Origin: Glaciecola sp028401415
Lineage (GTDB): Bacteria > Pseudomonadota > Gammaproteobacteria > Enterobacterales > Alteromonadaceae
DNA length: 64,000 nt
Assembly (NCBI RefSeq): GCF_028401415.2
Contig: NZ_CP171821.2
Coordinates: forward strand, 2,480,001 to 2,544,000
Reading direction: 5' to 3'
Shown here one piece after another: positions 53,599-62,869 of this stretch; within the stretch, counting starts at the first letter, position 1, and the number at the start of each line of letters is the position of its first letter. Below the pieces are notes generated by a model. It had not been told where the DNA came from. It made no database searches and saw nothing but the letters and a program-made list of their open reading frames with translations. The translations under genes were made by a program, and so were the position numbers.

Positions 53599-54810
53599 TT
53601 AAATTTTTGCACCTGCAACATTAAGATTTTCTCGCAATATCTTGAGTATTTTCACTGTGGGTGCAGCAAGCCCAACTTTAGAATCATAAGGGGCAATAAA
53701 TGAATACCACATTTTCGTATCTTCGCTTACTTTAAGTGCTGGCGCTTTGCTTAAGTGTAGCAGTAGTGGTGTAATCTCTAAATGGAAATGGCTAAAGGTA
53801 TGCCTAAAACCATCAAGAGGCTCACGCTTGAGATCTTGCTCTCCCACATCTTGCTCAAGGCTGTGTACTGCAAAAGTCAATTTGCTGTCGTCAAGATCAC
53901 ATTCAGCAAAGCCCCACAATCCTCCCCAAATACCGCTTGGTTCTCGTTTATTCAAAAGTACACTGCCCTGATAGATGGGAATGAGCATGTAAGTGTGTTT
54001 GGTGGGTATCGTCTTTTTTGGTTTTTTATGAGGTAACTCGTTTTGCCGCCCTTGAGCGTAAGCCATACAATGACTTATCACCGGACACGCTTCACATTTA
54101 GGCTTTGAGCGAGTACAAAGCGTCGCCCCCAAATCCATCATGGCTTGCGTATAGTTTGAATGCTCCAGATAGTTTACCTTGACGCTCGATTTGTCATCTT
54201 CGCGCTGCGACAAAGGCGCCAGTGCATTAGCAAGCTCCCACATTTGGTCTTCTGTTTTTTTATTTCCTGGCCATCCTTCAACCGCGCAATATCGGGCAAG
54301 CACACGCTTTACGTTGCCATCCAAAATCGCGTAAGGCTGATTGTCGGCCAACGACAATATTGCAGCAGCGGTTGAGCGCCCTATTCCAGGTAATGCAAGC
54401 ACTTGATCGAAGTCGCTCGGGAAATGCCCCTTGTGATCTTGCGCTATTACCTGTGCCGCTTTATGCAGGTTGCGAGCACGGGCGTAATATCCAAGCCCTG
54501 TCCATAAATGCAATACTTCATCTACCGGCGCATTGGCTAAATCGACCACGGTTTTAAAGCGGCCCATAAAGCGCTCAAAATAGGGAATAACAGTTTTAAC
54601 TTGGGTTTGTTGCAGCATGATCTCCGATATCCAAACAGAATATCGCGTTTTGTTTTTCTGCCACGGAAGGTCCTTACGCCCATATTCTTCAAACCAGTCA
54701 AGCACCGCTTTGGAGAATACAAATGTTGTGTCATTACTGTTAAACAAAAGCTCAGAATTTTTTGATTCAGAGCTATTTGACTCTAGCGTATTCAAGGGTT
54801 TCTTACTCAC
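53599..54810 (-). CDS. mutY: A/G-specific adenine DNA glycosylase
   Basis: A 403-residue base-excision repair enzyme that removes adenine opposite 8-oxoguanine. Visible marks: WISEIMLQQTQVKTVIPYF with the catalytic Glu, helix-hairpin-helix LPGIGRSTAAAI followed by AILDGNVKRVLAR with the catalytic Asp, the 4Fe-4S ligands CTRSKPKCEACPVISHC (C-x6-C-x2-C-x5-C), and a C-terminal NUDIX-like domain that senses 8-oxoG (HTFSHFHLEI). The start is a GTG at 54810. The N-terminus is about 25 residues longer than E. coli MutY and no ATG lies before the catalytic motif, so the exact start is uncertain. Divergent from trmB. Confidence 0.95.
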   Translation of the reverse strand: MSKKPLNTLESNSSESKNSELLFNSNDTTFVFSKAVLDWFEEYGRKDLPWQKNKTRYSVWISEIMLQQTQVKTVIPYFERFMGRFKTVVDLANAPVDEVLHLWTGLGYYARARNLHKAAQVIAQDHKGHFPSDFDQVLALPGIGRSTAAAILSLADNQPYAILDGNVKRVLARYCAVEGWPGNKKTEDQMWELANALAPLSQREDDKSSVKVNYLEHSNYTQAMMDLGATLCTRSKPKCEACPVISHCMAYAQGRQNELPHKKPKKTIPTKHTYMLIPIYQGSVLLNKREPSGIWGGLWGFAECDLDDSKLTFAVHSLEQDVGEQDLKREPLDGFRHTFSHFHLEITPLLLHLSKAPALKVSEDTKMWYSFIAPYDSKVGLAAPTVKILKILRENLNVAGAKI

Positions 54811-54929
54811 CTAAGTCACTATGTGCTGGATGCACTTAATTGTGCGTGGCATCATATACGACAATTTGCATCAAGACGATTAGCTTTTGCTTCTCGTTTG
54901 CTCACCCCTTGCCGAGACAACAACTATTC

Positions 54930-55649
54930 ATGAGCCGTTTTAAATCAGAAGAAGAAGCCCGCGCTGCTGGCGTATACATATCCAAGGTCAAAAGCTTTGT
55001 AAAACGAGAGGGGCGGCTAACAAAGGCCCAAGGCGCTGCTTTAGAAAAATACTGGCCAACAATGGGCTTAAACCTCGAAAAGGGCTTGCTCGATTTTGAC
55101 GAAGTATTCGCAAGAAGTGCCAAGCGAGTGCTGGAGATTGGTTTTGGAATGGGTAAATCTTTGGTAGAAATGGCAGCCAAAGCACCCGACACTGACTTTA
55201 TAGGTATTGAAGTACATCGCCCTGGTGTGGGTGCGTGTTTGGCAGACGCGGGCGAAGCGGGTTTAAGTAATTTAAAGGTATTTGAGCATGACGCGGTAGA
55301 AGTGCTCGACAAGTGCATTGAAGATGAATCGTTACATCGCTTACAGCTGTTTTTCCCTGACCCTTGGCATAAAAAGCGTCATCATAAACGCCGCATTGTG
55401 CAAAGCGATTTCGTTCAGAAAATCCGCAGCAAACTTGAAATTGGTGGACACTTTCATATGGCAACTGACTGGGAGCCTTACGCGCAGCATATGATTGAAG
55501 TGATGAACAGTGCTCAAGGCTATGCCAACATCGCTCAAAGCGGTGACTATATTGAGCGCCCCGACTACCGACCTATCACAAAGTTTGAAGTGCGTGGGCA
55601 AAAGTTAGGGCACGGCGTTTGGGATATCATTTTTGAGCGAGTAAGCTAA
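54930..55649 (+). CDS. trmB: tRNA (guanine-N7-)-methyltransferase
   Basis: A SAM-dependent enzyme forming m7G46 in tRNA; 239 residues from the chosen ATG. Motifs: VKSFVKREGRLTKAQ at the N-terminus, LEIGFGMGKSLVEMA (SAM loop), IGIEVHRPGVGA, and FFPDPWHKKRHHKRR, all typical of TrmB. The open frame extends upstream to 54840, but that stretch encodes 30 unrelated residues, while MSRFKSEEEARAAG at 54930 fits family length. The stop overlaps the rsmC start by one base (TAATG). Confidence 0.94.
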   Translation: MSRFKSEEEARAAGVYISKVKSFVKREGRLTKAQGAALEKYWPTMGLNLEKGLLDFDEVFARSAKRVLEIGFGMGKSLVEMAAKAPDTDFIGIEVHRPGVGACLADAGEAGLSNLKVFEHDAVEVLDKCIEDESLHRLQLFFPDPWHKKRHHKRRIVQSDFVQKIRSKLEIGGHFHMATDWEPYAQHMIEVMNSAQGYANIAQSGDYIERPDYRPITKFEVRGQKLGHGVWDIIFERVS

Positions 55650-56692
55650 TGCTATCACCTCCTAGTCAACTCTTGTTACGCAACGAAGCGCTATTTGCAA
55701 CAGGCAAATGGGCAATTGTAAATCCCAGTGACACCGCTATTTTCGATGCACTCAGCGATGCTGATGTTTGCGGATTGCATCAACAATGCGATAGCTATAA
55801 TCGCGCAAAATCAAACTCATACGGTCATGAACATATGTTTGCGGCAGCTTTCAGTAAAAGTGACTTTGATGCTGTGTTCGACGGCGTTGTAGTGTATTTA
55901 CCCAAGGCAAAACAGCATCTTGATATGTTACTTGCCAATATGGCGCATCTCATTAAGGCAGACGGCTTATTGTTGGTTGTAGGTGAAAACAAAGGTGGCA
56001 TTAAAAGCGTGCCCAAACAGTTAGAAAAAGTCGGTATAAACGTTAACAAAATAGATAGCGCCAAACATTGCGGCTTAATTGCCTGCACTGTGAGTGAGCC
56101 TGCAGAAGGCTTCGATATTAATCAATACGGTGTTGTGCGCAACTATCATGTGAATGCACAACACATGCGCGTTTTCTCATTACCGGGCGTATTCGGACAC
56201 AAGCAGTTTGATCAAGGCACTCAGCTTTTATTGGCACAATTTAGTGATGAACGTGAGCTAAGGCAAATGCGAGGGAAACTATACGATTTTGCCTGCGGAA
56301 CGGGCATCATTGGGGCATATTTCAAACTAACTAACCCAAAGCTTAACGTTACCATGAGTGATATTTCTGCCCTTGCTGTGTACTGCGCTGAGCAAACGCT
56401 GAAATTAAATGAGCTAGAAGCAAAGGTTATCGCAAGCGATGGCATGCAAGACATTCATCAGCACTTTGATCATATTGTGAGCAATCCTCCTTTTCATCAG
56501 GGCTTAAAAAATGAGTATGGCATTACGCAAAACTTCATCAAAAACGCACACGCAAAATCAAATAAAGGAAGTCGATTGACTATGGTAGCTAATCGTTTTT
56601 TACCTTATCCTGAACATATTCAGAGCACGTATCATAAATACAGCACGCTAATAAAAACGAATAAGTTTTGCGTGTATGAAGGAATAAAATAA
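55649..56692 (+). CDS. rsmC: 16S rRNA (guanine1207-N2)-methyltransferase
   Basis: A 347-residue methyltransferase with the two-domain RsmC layout: a degenerate N-terminal half (residues about 1-170) and a catalytic C-terminal half with DFACGTGIIGAYF (SAM loop) and the NPPFHQG motif for N2-guanine methylation, then FIKNAHAKSNKGSRLTMVANRFLPY. It methylates G1207 of 16S rRNA. It overlaps trmB by one base and precedes glgA by 5 nt, so the three are probably co-transcribed. Confidence 0.93.
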   Translation: MLSPPSQLLLRNEALFATGKWAIVNPSDTAIFDALSDADVCGLHQQCDSYNRAKSNSYGHEHMFAAAFSKSDFDAVFDGVVVYLPKAKQHLDMLLANMAHLIKADGLLLVVGENKGGIKSVPKQLEKVGINVNKIDSAKHCGLIACTVSEPAEGFDINQYGVVRNYHVNAQHMRVFSLPGVFGHKQFDQGTQLLLAQFSDERELRQMRGKLYDFACGTGIIGAYFKLTNPKLNVTMSDISALAVYCAEQTLKLNELEAKVIASDGMQDIHQHFDHIVSNPPFHQGLKNEYGITQNFIKNAHAKSNKGSRLTMVANRFLPYPEHIQSTYHKYSTLIKTNKFCVYEGIK

Positions 56693-56697
56693 AGCCC

Positions 56698-58128
56698 ATG
56701 AACATCCTCTTTCTGATATCAGAAGTTGAAGACATCATTAAAACGGGTGGGCTTGCTGATGTAGGCAAGGCACTGCCAATAGCGCTTCAGGAACGCGGTC
56801 ATAAAGTCATTATTGTACTGCCGCTTTATAAGGCGCTTAGCGATGGTGTAGGTATGGCAACTGCTATGCCAGAACAAGTCCTGCATGTACACAATCAAGC
56901 TTATCATTTTGGCGTAAAGCAGCTCGACTTACACGGTCTCGATGTTTATTTCGTTGACCATCCGTATTTTAGCCACAATGCATCACCCTACTCTGAAGAG
57001 GGTAGCAGTAATGCTCAGCGTTTTGCCATGTTTTCACTGGCGGCGCTCAAAATTGCTCGCGAGCTCAATTTTAAACCCGATATTGTGCACACGCATGATT
57101 GGCATACTTCGATTGCAAATTACTTTATTAAGAGTAACTATTTACAACGGCATACGCTCATAGACGATGCAGCATTTTTTGCCAGTACAAAAACCGTTTT
57201 AACCATCCATAATGCAGCTTTTCAAGGCGTGTGTGCACTTTCCCAAGTCCCTATTTTAGATGCTTATGCACATACACAAGTGAACACCGACAACGGTTAT
57301 TTAAATCTATTAAAAACCGGGATTGTCTATGCAGACAGGATTTGTCCGGTTAGTCCTTCTTACGCAAAGGAAATTCAGGATCATATCGGCAGCCACGGAA
57401 TTGCAGATGTTATTCATCAAGCACCGCACAAAGTATTTGGTATTCTAAATGGATGTGATTACAGCCAGTGGGATCCAAGCACTGACACACTCATACCGCA
57501 TAATTACAGCGCTGATAATCTTGAGGGTAAAGCTAAGTGCAAGAGCGCTTTACAAAAACAAGCTAAGTTAAAAGCACAAAAATCGATACCTCTTTTTGGT
57601 ATGGTTTGCCGAGCCACCCAACAGAAAGGTTTTGGCTACTTAATGCCAATCCTCAGCGACTTTTTACAACATCGCGTGCAATTAGTCATTATGGGAACGG
57701 GCGACCCGGTGATCACCCAAGAGCTACACCAAATTGCTGAGAAGCACGCTGACCGATTTACTTTCATAGAAGCATTCTCGCCCGAATTTGCACACTTAAT
57801 TGAAGCGGGTAGCGATTTCTTTTTAATGCCTTCGGAGTTTGAACCTTGCGGTTTGAATCAAATGTATAGCTTAGCTTATGGCACCATACCTATTGTGAGA
57901 GAAGTCGGTGGTTTGGCAGATACGGTAATTGATGCTCAATACGAGAATGCGACAGGTTTTGTTTTTAAAGATCCTACTCCATTAGCTTTGTTAAATTGCT
58001 TACGAAAAATTGTGCTTATTTCACAAGAACAGCCTCAAGTAATTGCCAAGATGCAGGAACGTGGCATGGCGACTCGCTTTACCTGGGAGCGAGCGGCCCA
58101 GCAGTACGAAATGGTGTACGAAGATTAA
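56698..58128 (+). CDS. glgA: Glycogen synthase (ADP-glucose type, GT5)
   Basis: A 476-residue bacterial glycogen synthase that transfers glucose from ADP-glucose to the growing alpha-1,4-glucan. The KTGGLADV motif (Lys15) binds ADP-glucose. HTHDWHTS and the retaining GT-B signature PSEFEPCGLNQMYSLAYGT, with EVGGLADTV, are present. Length equals the E. coli enzyme. It lies 5 nt after rsmC; no other glycogen genes are in the window. Confidence 0.95.
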   Translation: MNILFLISEVEDIIKTGGLADVGKALPIALQERGHKVIIVLPLYKALSDGVGMATAMPEQVLHVHNQAYHFGVKQLDLHGLDVYFVDHPYFSHNASPYSEEGSSNAQRFAMFSLAALKIARELNFKPDIVHTHDWHTSIANYFIKSNYLQRHTLIDDAAFFASTKTVLTIHNAAFQGVCALSQVPILDAYAHTQVNTDNGYLNLLKTGIVYADRICPVSPSYAKEIQDHIGSHGIADVIHQAPHKVFGILNGCDYSQWDPSTDTLIPHNYSADNLEGKAKCKSALQKQAKLKAQKSIPLFGMVCRATQQKGFGYLMPILSDFLQHRVQLVIMGTGDPVITQELHQIAEKHADRFTFIEAFSPEFAHLIEAGSDFFLMPSEFEPCGLNQMYSLAYGTIPIVREVGGLADTVIDAQYENATGFVFKDPTPLALLNCLRKIVLISQEQPQVIAKMQERGMATRFTWERAAQQYEMVYED

Positions 58129-58245
58129 GCCTTACTTGCATCGATGAGATAGTGAATTTATGGTGCGGTAGTGCTCACTTTTGTCCTTGTTTTTACATGT
58201 TTTTTTTACGCTAGCACGAAAGTTACTTTTAAAGTTCGCAATTTT

Positions 58246-58275
58246 TTGAAATACTGTTGATGGGCTATCCATATA
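58246..58275 (+). promoter_or_regulatory. Possible promoter of arcA
   Basis: TTGAAA (58246-58251) and CATATA (58270-58275) are 18 bp apart in the 201-nt gap between glgA and arcA, about 55 nt before the arcA start. This is the best sigma-70-like pair I see in the gap, but the AT-rich context makes chance matches likely. Confidence 0.3.
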
Positions 58276-58329
58276 TAAAGACGTTGACAGCTCCACACCC
58301 AACTTGACTAACTTACATAGTGTAGACAC

Positions 58330-59034
58330 ATGCAAACGCCAAACATACTAATAGTAGAAGACGAAGTTGTTACTCGTACAACCTTAAAAAGCTTGTTTGA
58401 GGCTGAGGGTTATAATGTATTCGAAGCCGAGAACGGTGAAGAAATGCATGACTTTTTCGAAAACAACGCGATTAACTTAGTCATTATGGACATCAACCTA
58501 CCCGGTAAGAATGGTTTGATTCTGGCGCGTGAAGTCAGAGATAGAAAAAATGTCGGTTTGATATTCTTAACCGGTCGCGACAATGATGTTGATCGCATCC
58601 TTGGATTAGAAATAGGCGCTGACGATTACCTTACCAAGCCCTTTAATCCTCGTGAGCTGACCATCAGAGCGCGCAATTTATTATCTCGTACAAGCAACAC
58701 GGCTGAAGACGATGATTTGCCCAGCAAAGTAAAATTCAATGGATGGACACTAGATGGCGACAGCCGCAGTCTTATCTCTCATAATGGAAAAGAATTTAGA
58801 CTACCGCGCAGTGAATTTAGAGCCTTGCATTTGTTTTTAAGCAATCCTGGCAAAATTCTCACGCGTGAGCAATTAATTATGGAAATGACCGGCAGAGAGC
58901 TTCGCCCCAATGACCGAACGGTTGACGTAACAATAAGACGCATTCGTAAACACTTTGAGTCTGAGCCAAATGATGAAGAGCTAATTGTCACCATTCATGG
59001 TGAAGGTTATCGCTTCTGTGGCGAGGTCGACTAA
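58330..59034 (+). CDS. arcA: Aerobic respiration control response regulator ArcA
   Basis: A 234-residue OmpR/PhoB-family regulator very close to E. coli ArcA: MQTPNILIVEDEVVTR, receiver phospho-acceptor Asp54 (VIMDINLPGKNG), Thr/Lys switch residues (FLTGRDND, TKPFNP), and a C-terminal winged helix ending TVDVTIRRIRKHFES...HGEGYRFCGE. In the Arc system it represses or activates respiratory genes under low oxygen after phosphorylation by ArcB, which is not in this window. A clear terminator follows the gene. Confidence 0.96.
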   Translation: MQTPNILIVEDEVVTRTTLKSLFEAEGYNVFEAENGEEMHDFFENNAINLVIMDINLPGKNGLILAREVRDRKNVGLIFLTGRDNDVDRILGLEIGADDYLTKPFNPRELTIRARNLLSRTSNTAEDDDLPSKVKFNGWTLDGDSRSLISHNGKEFRLPRSEFRALHLFLSNPGKILTREQLIMEMTGRELRPNDRTVDVTIRRIRKHFESEPNDEELIVTIHGEGYRFCGEVD

Positions 59035-59057
59035 AAAGTCCGTCACTCAGATATACC

Positions 59058-59086
59058 AAAGGCGCAAATTAAAATGCGCCTTTTTT
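59058..59086 (+). terminator. Intrinsic terminator after arcA
   Basis: AAAGGCGCA (59058-59066) and TGCGCCTTT (59075-59083) form a stem with an 8-nt loop followed by a run of six Ts in all. It begins 24 nt after the arcA stop. Confidence 0.85.
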
Positions 59087-59124
59087 GCATGTTTCAAACT
59101 GTTTTTTGCTGCTGCAAAGCGTCT

Positions 59125-59376
59125 TTACTGCGAAGATTCTTCTCTTTGCACTTGGCTGAACAAAGCGTCTTTAAGCTCTACACGCTTAAACTTTAGCTGA
59201 TCTAGATAATCATCATCTGTCGCTTTTTCTCCTTTCTCAATCTGATAAACCTCGTGGTCAATGTCATGATATTCATCAAACATTTTTGCAAAATGCCGGT
59301 CGTGCATTTTTAAATGGCGAATCGTGTGATGATGATCGGGGAATTCTTTCAACAAACTGTGTTTTTCTAATGACAT
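59125..59376 (-). CDS. YdcH-like DUF465 small helical protein
   Basis: An 83-residue, highly charged, helical protein of the DUF465 (YdcH) family: HSLLKEFPDHHHTIRHLKMHDRHFAKMFDEYHDIDHEVYQIE, then DDDYLDQLKFKRVELKD. The function of the family is not established. I use the ATG at 59376, which has GAGGTG 6 nt upstream and gives the normal family length; the frame is open to 59433. Convergent with arcA. Confidence 0.85.
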   Translation of the reverse strand: MSLEKHSLLKEFPDHHHTIRHLKMHDRHFAKMFDEYHDIDHEVYQIEKGEKATDDDYLDQLKFKRVELKDALFSQVQREESSQ

Positions 59377-59642
59377 ATTGTGCACCTCAATGGTTGTCGA
59401 TTTTCGTGTTGATAAGGCGCAAGCACTTATCAAGTTCTCAGCTCTATACTGCCAATAATACTGCTGTAAATAATTGATCTGTGTCAGCTCTATTTAATAA
59501 TCTGATAAAAATTTTGAACGATTGTTGAGCATTTTCAGGTCTTGTATAAGAAGACAAAAAATCGCGAGCAAATATGAACATGTATAAAATGGTTGAAAGC
59601 AATCCGTGCACTCGACGCTGTTCAGGCACAATTTCGTCATTC

Positions 59643-59963
59643 ATGGGAAAAAGCAGTCTGCTTACGATTATTATGCTGCTAGGCGCTTGTAGCTCGGCTA
59701 TAGATAGGCACGAGCAAGCGAATCTGGTTCTCAATCAAAATGTGGACTGCTCAATGGCAGAATCTCACATTGAGATGCTTAAAAAGGAAAGGACAAGCAC
59801 GTCTGAAAAGATTGCTAACAATGTGGCGACAATTTTGCCAACAACAGCGATATTGAATTTGCTTTCAGGCGAATATGGAAGCCGGCGAGCAATTGCGTCT
59901 GGCGACTTTGATCAAATGCTCTATATGAAAATAGACAGCATCAATAAAGAATGTATGAGCTAG
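59643..59963 (+). CDS. Small putative lipoprotein of unknown function
   Basis: A 106-residue protein. From the ATG at 59643 it begins with a short lipoprotein signal peptide (GKSSLLTIIMLLGAC) whose lipobox LGAC would place a lipidated Cys at residue 16. The mature part is polar, with a central region (KIANNVATILPTTAILNLL) and three further Cys residues. The frame extends upstream to an ATG at 59574, which would put 23 extra residues before the signal peptide. I do not recognise the family. It stands alone between divergent and convergent neighbours. Confidence 0.6.
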   Translation: MGKSSLLTIIMLLGACSSAIDRHEQANLVLNQNVDCSMAESHIEMLKKERTSTSEKIANNVATILPTTAILNLLSGEYGSRRAIASGDFDQMLYMKIDSINKECMS

Positions 59964-59984
59964 TCTTGAGCGTTATTACTAGAC

Positions 59985-61316
59985 TCACATACCGGCTACC
60001 TGCATCTCACTAATTAAGACTGACCCGGTTTGAAGAGCGCCTCTCACTTCACGCTCTTCACCAATGGCAACAATGTTCATTAACATATCTTTTAGATTGC
60101 CAGCGATAGTAATTTCGTGCACTGGATATTGGATTACGCCATTTTCCACCCAAAAACCAGCGGCACCCCGGCTATAGTCGCCATTAACAATGTTGACCCC
60201 TTGCCCCATAAGCTCAGTCACAATTAGTCCGCTGCCCATTTCGCGCAGCAATTCCTCATCAGAATGGCCAGTGTCGCTCACAACACAATTGTGGATACCA
60301 CCCGCATGACCATTGGTTTTAAGACCTAGCTTGCGAGCCGAATAACTGGTGAGTAGATAGTGCTCTAGCATGCCATTTTTGACAATGTCCATATCAACCG
60401 TACGCACCCCTTCGTTGTCAAAAACGCTACTCGCCAAACCGCGCTTTACATGCGGTCTTTCTTCTATGCTTAGCCATTGCGGGAACACTTGAGTATTGAT
60501 TGAATCAAGTAAAAACGAAGACTTGCGATATAAACTACCGCCACTCACAGCGCTAACGAAATGACCGAATAAACCAGAGGCGATATCGCGATGGAAAAGT
60601 ACGGGCACTTTGGCGGTAGAAATTTTACGTGCGCCTAAGCGCGACACAGTTTGCTTCCCTGCAGATTCTCCGACGCTTTGTGCACTATCGAGCTTATTTG
60701 GCTCGCGAGAAATGGTGTACGCATAGTCGCGCTGCATGTCGTCGCCCTCTTGGGCAATAAGTACACAGCTTAAACTGTAGCGACTGCTAGGATAGCCTGC
60801 ATTGATTCCGTGAGTATTCCCGTAAACGCGAACGCCGAGGTTAGCGTTATAGCTTGCGCCATCTGAGTTTTGAATACGTGCGTCACTATCAAGGCCCGCT
60901 TTTTCCGCACTGAGCGCTTGTTCAAGCGCAAATTCAGCGTCCAATTCTTGCGGGTGATACAAATCTAGATCCGGAAATTCAGTTGCGATTACGTCCGGTT
61001 CGGCTAAGCCCGCGCAATCGTCCTCACTGGTGTACTTAGCAATCTCAATTGCTTTCTCAACCGTCAGTTTTAGCGCTTTCGGACTTAAGTCAGCGCTTGA
61101 AGCACTTCCTTTTTTGTTACCGACAAACACACAAACGCCAAGGCCACCGTCATTCGTAAATTCAACGGTTTCAATTTCTTGCATGCGCGCACCAACAGAA
61201 ATACCTTGCACCTTTGACATACTGGCCTCGCATCCTGTCGCGCCGAGTTTTTTTGCCAGAGAAAGTGTGTCTTCTACTATATTTTGAATTTCGCTTAACT
61301 GCTGGTCTACTTGCAT
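59985..61316 (-). CDS. pmbA: Metalloprotease subunit PmbA (TldE)
   Basis: A 443-residue member of the PmbA/TldD family. TldD/TldE form a heteromeric metalloprotease that degrades unfolded peptides and matures some modified peptides such as microcin B17. PmbA-type features are the N-terminal region with AKKLGATGCEASMSKVQGISV and VEFTNDGGLGVCVF, the central HRDIASGLFGHFVSAVSGGSLYRKSSFL, and the C-terminal NGDYSRGAAGFWVENG. The TldD-type HExxxH zinc site is absent, as expected for PmbA. Divergent from darP. Confidence 0.94.
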   Translation of the reverse strand: MQVDQQLSEIQNIVEDTLSLAKKLGATGCEASMSKVQGISVGARMQEIETVEFTNDGGLGVCVFVGNKKGSASSADLSPKALKLTVEKAIEIAKYTSEDDCAGLAEPDVIATEFPDLDLYHPQELDAEFALEQALSAEKAGLDSDARIQNSDGASYNANLGVRVYGNTHGINAGYPSSRYSLSCVLIAQEGDDMQRDYAYTISREPNKLDSAQSVGESAGKQTVSRLGARKISTAKVPVLFHRDIASGLFGHFVSAVSGGSLYRKSSFLLDSINTQVFPQWLSIEERPHVKRGLASSVFDNEGVRTVDMDIVKNGMLEHYLLTSYSARKLGLKTNGHAGGIHNCVVSDTGHSDEELLREMGSGLIVTELMGQGVNIVNGDYSRGAAGFWVENGVIQYPVHEITIAGNLKDMLMNIVAIGEEREVRGALQTGSVLISEMQVAGM

Positions 61317-61482
61317 ATATGTCTACTTACTAATTGTTAGAGTGATATAAGATGTGTGCTCAGATTCAACTATTGATAAGGTGACAGCATGTGGGTTTTA
61401 CGCACAAGCCCTGATACAATGCGCACAGTCTAGCATTATAACCAACAAAATTTACTAGCAAAAGTAAGCTACTGGCAGAAAT

Positions 61483-62049
61483 ATGACCTCTTCTTCTTCA
61501 AACAAATCAGCAAATAACATGACAAACAGTGACTTATTTGCAAGCCCTGAAAGCTCGGAATACGAAGCTACTGACTTTTCAAGCAAAACTGAGCTGAAGC
61601 AGGCTTCTGAGCTTCTAAAGAAACTTGGCCTTGAACTGATTAATTTAACCAAAGGCGAGCGACAAAAGCTGGCATTAGATGAGGAGCTTGAGGATGCGCT
61701 TGAATTAGCCTCAAAAATAAATCGTAAAAAGGAAGGGTTTAGACGCCAAGTCCAGCTCATCGGTAAACTGTTAAGAAAACGCGATGTCGCCCCCATCACT
61801 TTAGCTTTAGATAAACTAAAGAATGCCCATACTCACGATGTTCAGAAGTTTCACCAGCTAGAAATGTTGCGCGATGAATTAATTGCCCAACAGGACGATG
61901 GCATTCAGTCGCTTCTAGAAAAACATCCTCAGCTAGACAGACAAAAACTAAGACAATTGCTTCGTAAAGCAAACAAAGAGCAAAAAGAGAACAAGCCTCC
62001 TGCCGCATCTCGCGAAATTTTTAAGTATTTAAGACAAGAGATTGATTAA
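61483..62049 (+). CDS. darP: Ribosome-associated protein YjgA/DarP
   Basis: A 188-residue, highly charged helical protein of the DUF615 family (YjgA, renamed DarP), which takes part in late 50S ribosomal subunit assembly. Matching stretches include LKKLGLELINLTKGERQKLALDEELEDAL, IGKLLRKRDVAPI, KFHQLEMLRDELI and RQLLRKANKEQKENKPPAASREIFKYLR. The low-complexity Ser/Asn N-terminus could start later, at the ATG at 61519. It is divergent from pmbA, a pairing common in gammaproteobacteria. Confidence 0.93.
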   Translation: MTSSSSNKSANNMTNSDLFASPESSEYEATDFSSKTELKQASELLKKLGLELINLTKGERQKLALDEELEDALELASKINRKKEGFRRQVQLIGKLLRKRDVAPITLALDKLKNAHTHDVQKFHQLEMLRDELIAQQDDGIQSLLEKHPQLDRQKLRQLLRKANKEQKENKPPAASREIFKYLRQEID

Positions 62050-62129
62050 AATACACGCAGAAGTCTAAGTGTGCTAGTCTCCCTATCCCTCTGATAAGTA
62101 TCAACATTATTTTTAATTTCCGTATAAGA

Positions 62130-62158
62130 TTGACATCCAGTGGCTCAATCATTACCTT
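62130..62158 (+). promoter_or_regulatory. Possible promoter of the outer membrane protein gene
   Basis: TTGACA (62130-62135), a perfect -35, is followed after 17 bp by TACCTT (62153-62158), a weak -10, in the 227-nt gap between darP and the outer membrane protein gene. The mRNA leader would be about 110 nt. Confidence 0.35.
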
Positions 62159-62276
62159 GGCGACGCTAACGGATTAGCGCTCACTACATTTCAAATTTGA
62201 CCTTCTGTGCAATGTATTTGCTCTCCTAAACATCCGTTAGATCATTAATTTTTGATTTTATAAAAGGACCTTATCA

Positions 62277-62795
62277 ATGCAGTTAATTAAAAAATCTTTC
62301 GTTTGCTCTTTATTACTCGCGGGCTTAAGCGTAAATACCGCAATGGCGCAATGGACTGTTGCTGGTGGATACACCAATATATCTGAAGACGAAACCGGTC
62401 TTGATTTATCTCTCTCAATGGCAAGCGTGGGTGTCGGCTATACTTTCGAAACAGAAAGTGGCAGCTGGAGCTTTATGCCTGAGCTTCGCGCTGGTGTCGG
62501 AATTGGTGATGATACCGTTAGGGACGTCTCTGTTGAAGTGAACCGTTTTTTAGCTGTGTCGCTACGTGCAAACGCTCACTTAAGTGACACCATCACCCTA
62601 TTTGCTCAGCCTTCGTATGCTAACCTTGATTTAGAGGCCTCAGCATTTCGACAATCGTTTAGCGAGAGCGATACATCATTTGGTATTGGTGCAGGTATTA
62701 ATGCACAAGTCAGTGAAACGCTATCAATAGAAGCGATGTATGAAAACTTTGACGACACAGACTTTATTGGCGCAAGTATTCGCGTGACTTACTAA
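62277..62795 (+). CDS. Small outer membrane beta-barrel protein
   Basis: A 172-residue protein with a Sec signal peptide (LIKKSFVCSLLLAGLSVNTAMA, cleavage after AMA). It is followed by alternating hydrophobic/polar strands (WTVAGGYTNI, LSMASVGVGYTF, WSFMPELRAGVGI, FLAVSLRANAHL, TSFGIGAGINAQV, LSIEAMYENF) and a C-terminal aromatic residue (IRVTY), the usual OM-insertion signal. It fits the OmpA/OmpX-like eight-stranded barrel group. The strand pattern, not a specific family match, is the evidence; the cargo or role is unknown. AAAAGGA lies 8 nt before the ATG. Confidence 0.8.
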   Translation: MQLIKKSFVCSLLLAGLSVNTAMAQWTVAGGYTNISEDETGLDLSLSMASVGVGYTFETESGSWSFMPELRAGVGIGDDTVRDVSVEVNRFLAVSLRANAHLSDTITLFAQPSYANLDLEASAFRQSFSESDTSFGIGAGINAQVSETLSIEAMYENFDDTDFIGASIRVTY

Positions 62796-62814
62796 GCCAT
62801 AAATTCAAATAGTT

Positions 62815-62844
62815 AGGCGCTGTTAGTTTGCGCAGCGCCTTTAT
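62815..62844 (+). terminator. Terminator after the outer membrane protein gene
   Basis: AGGCGCTG (62815-62822) and CAGCGCCT (62833-62840) form an 8-bp GC-rich stem with a 10-nt loop, followed by a short T-rich run. It is 20 nt past the stop codon. Confidence 0.55.
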
Positions 62845-62869
62845 CAAGTGAAATTGATGTTAACACGAC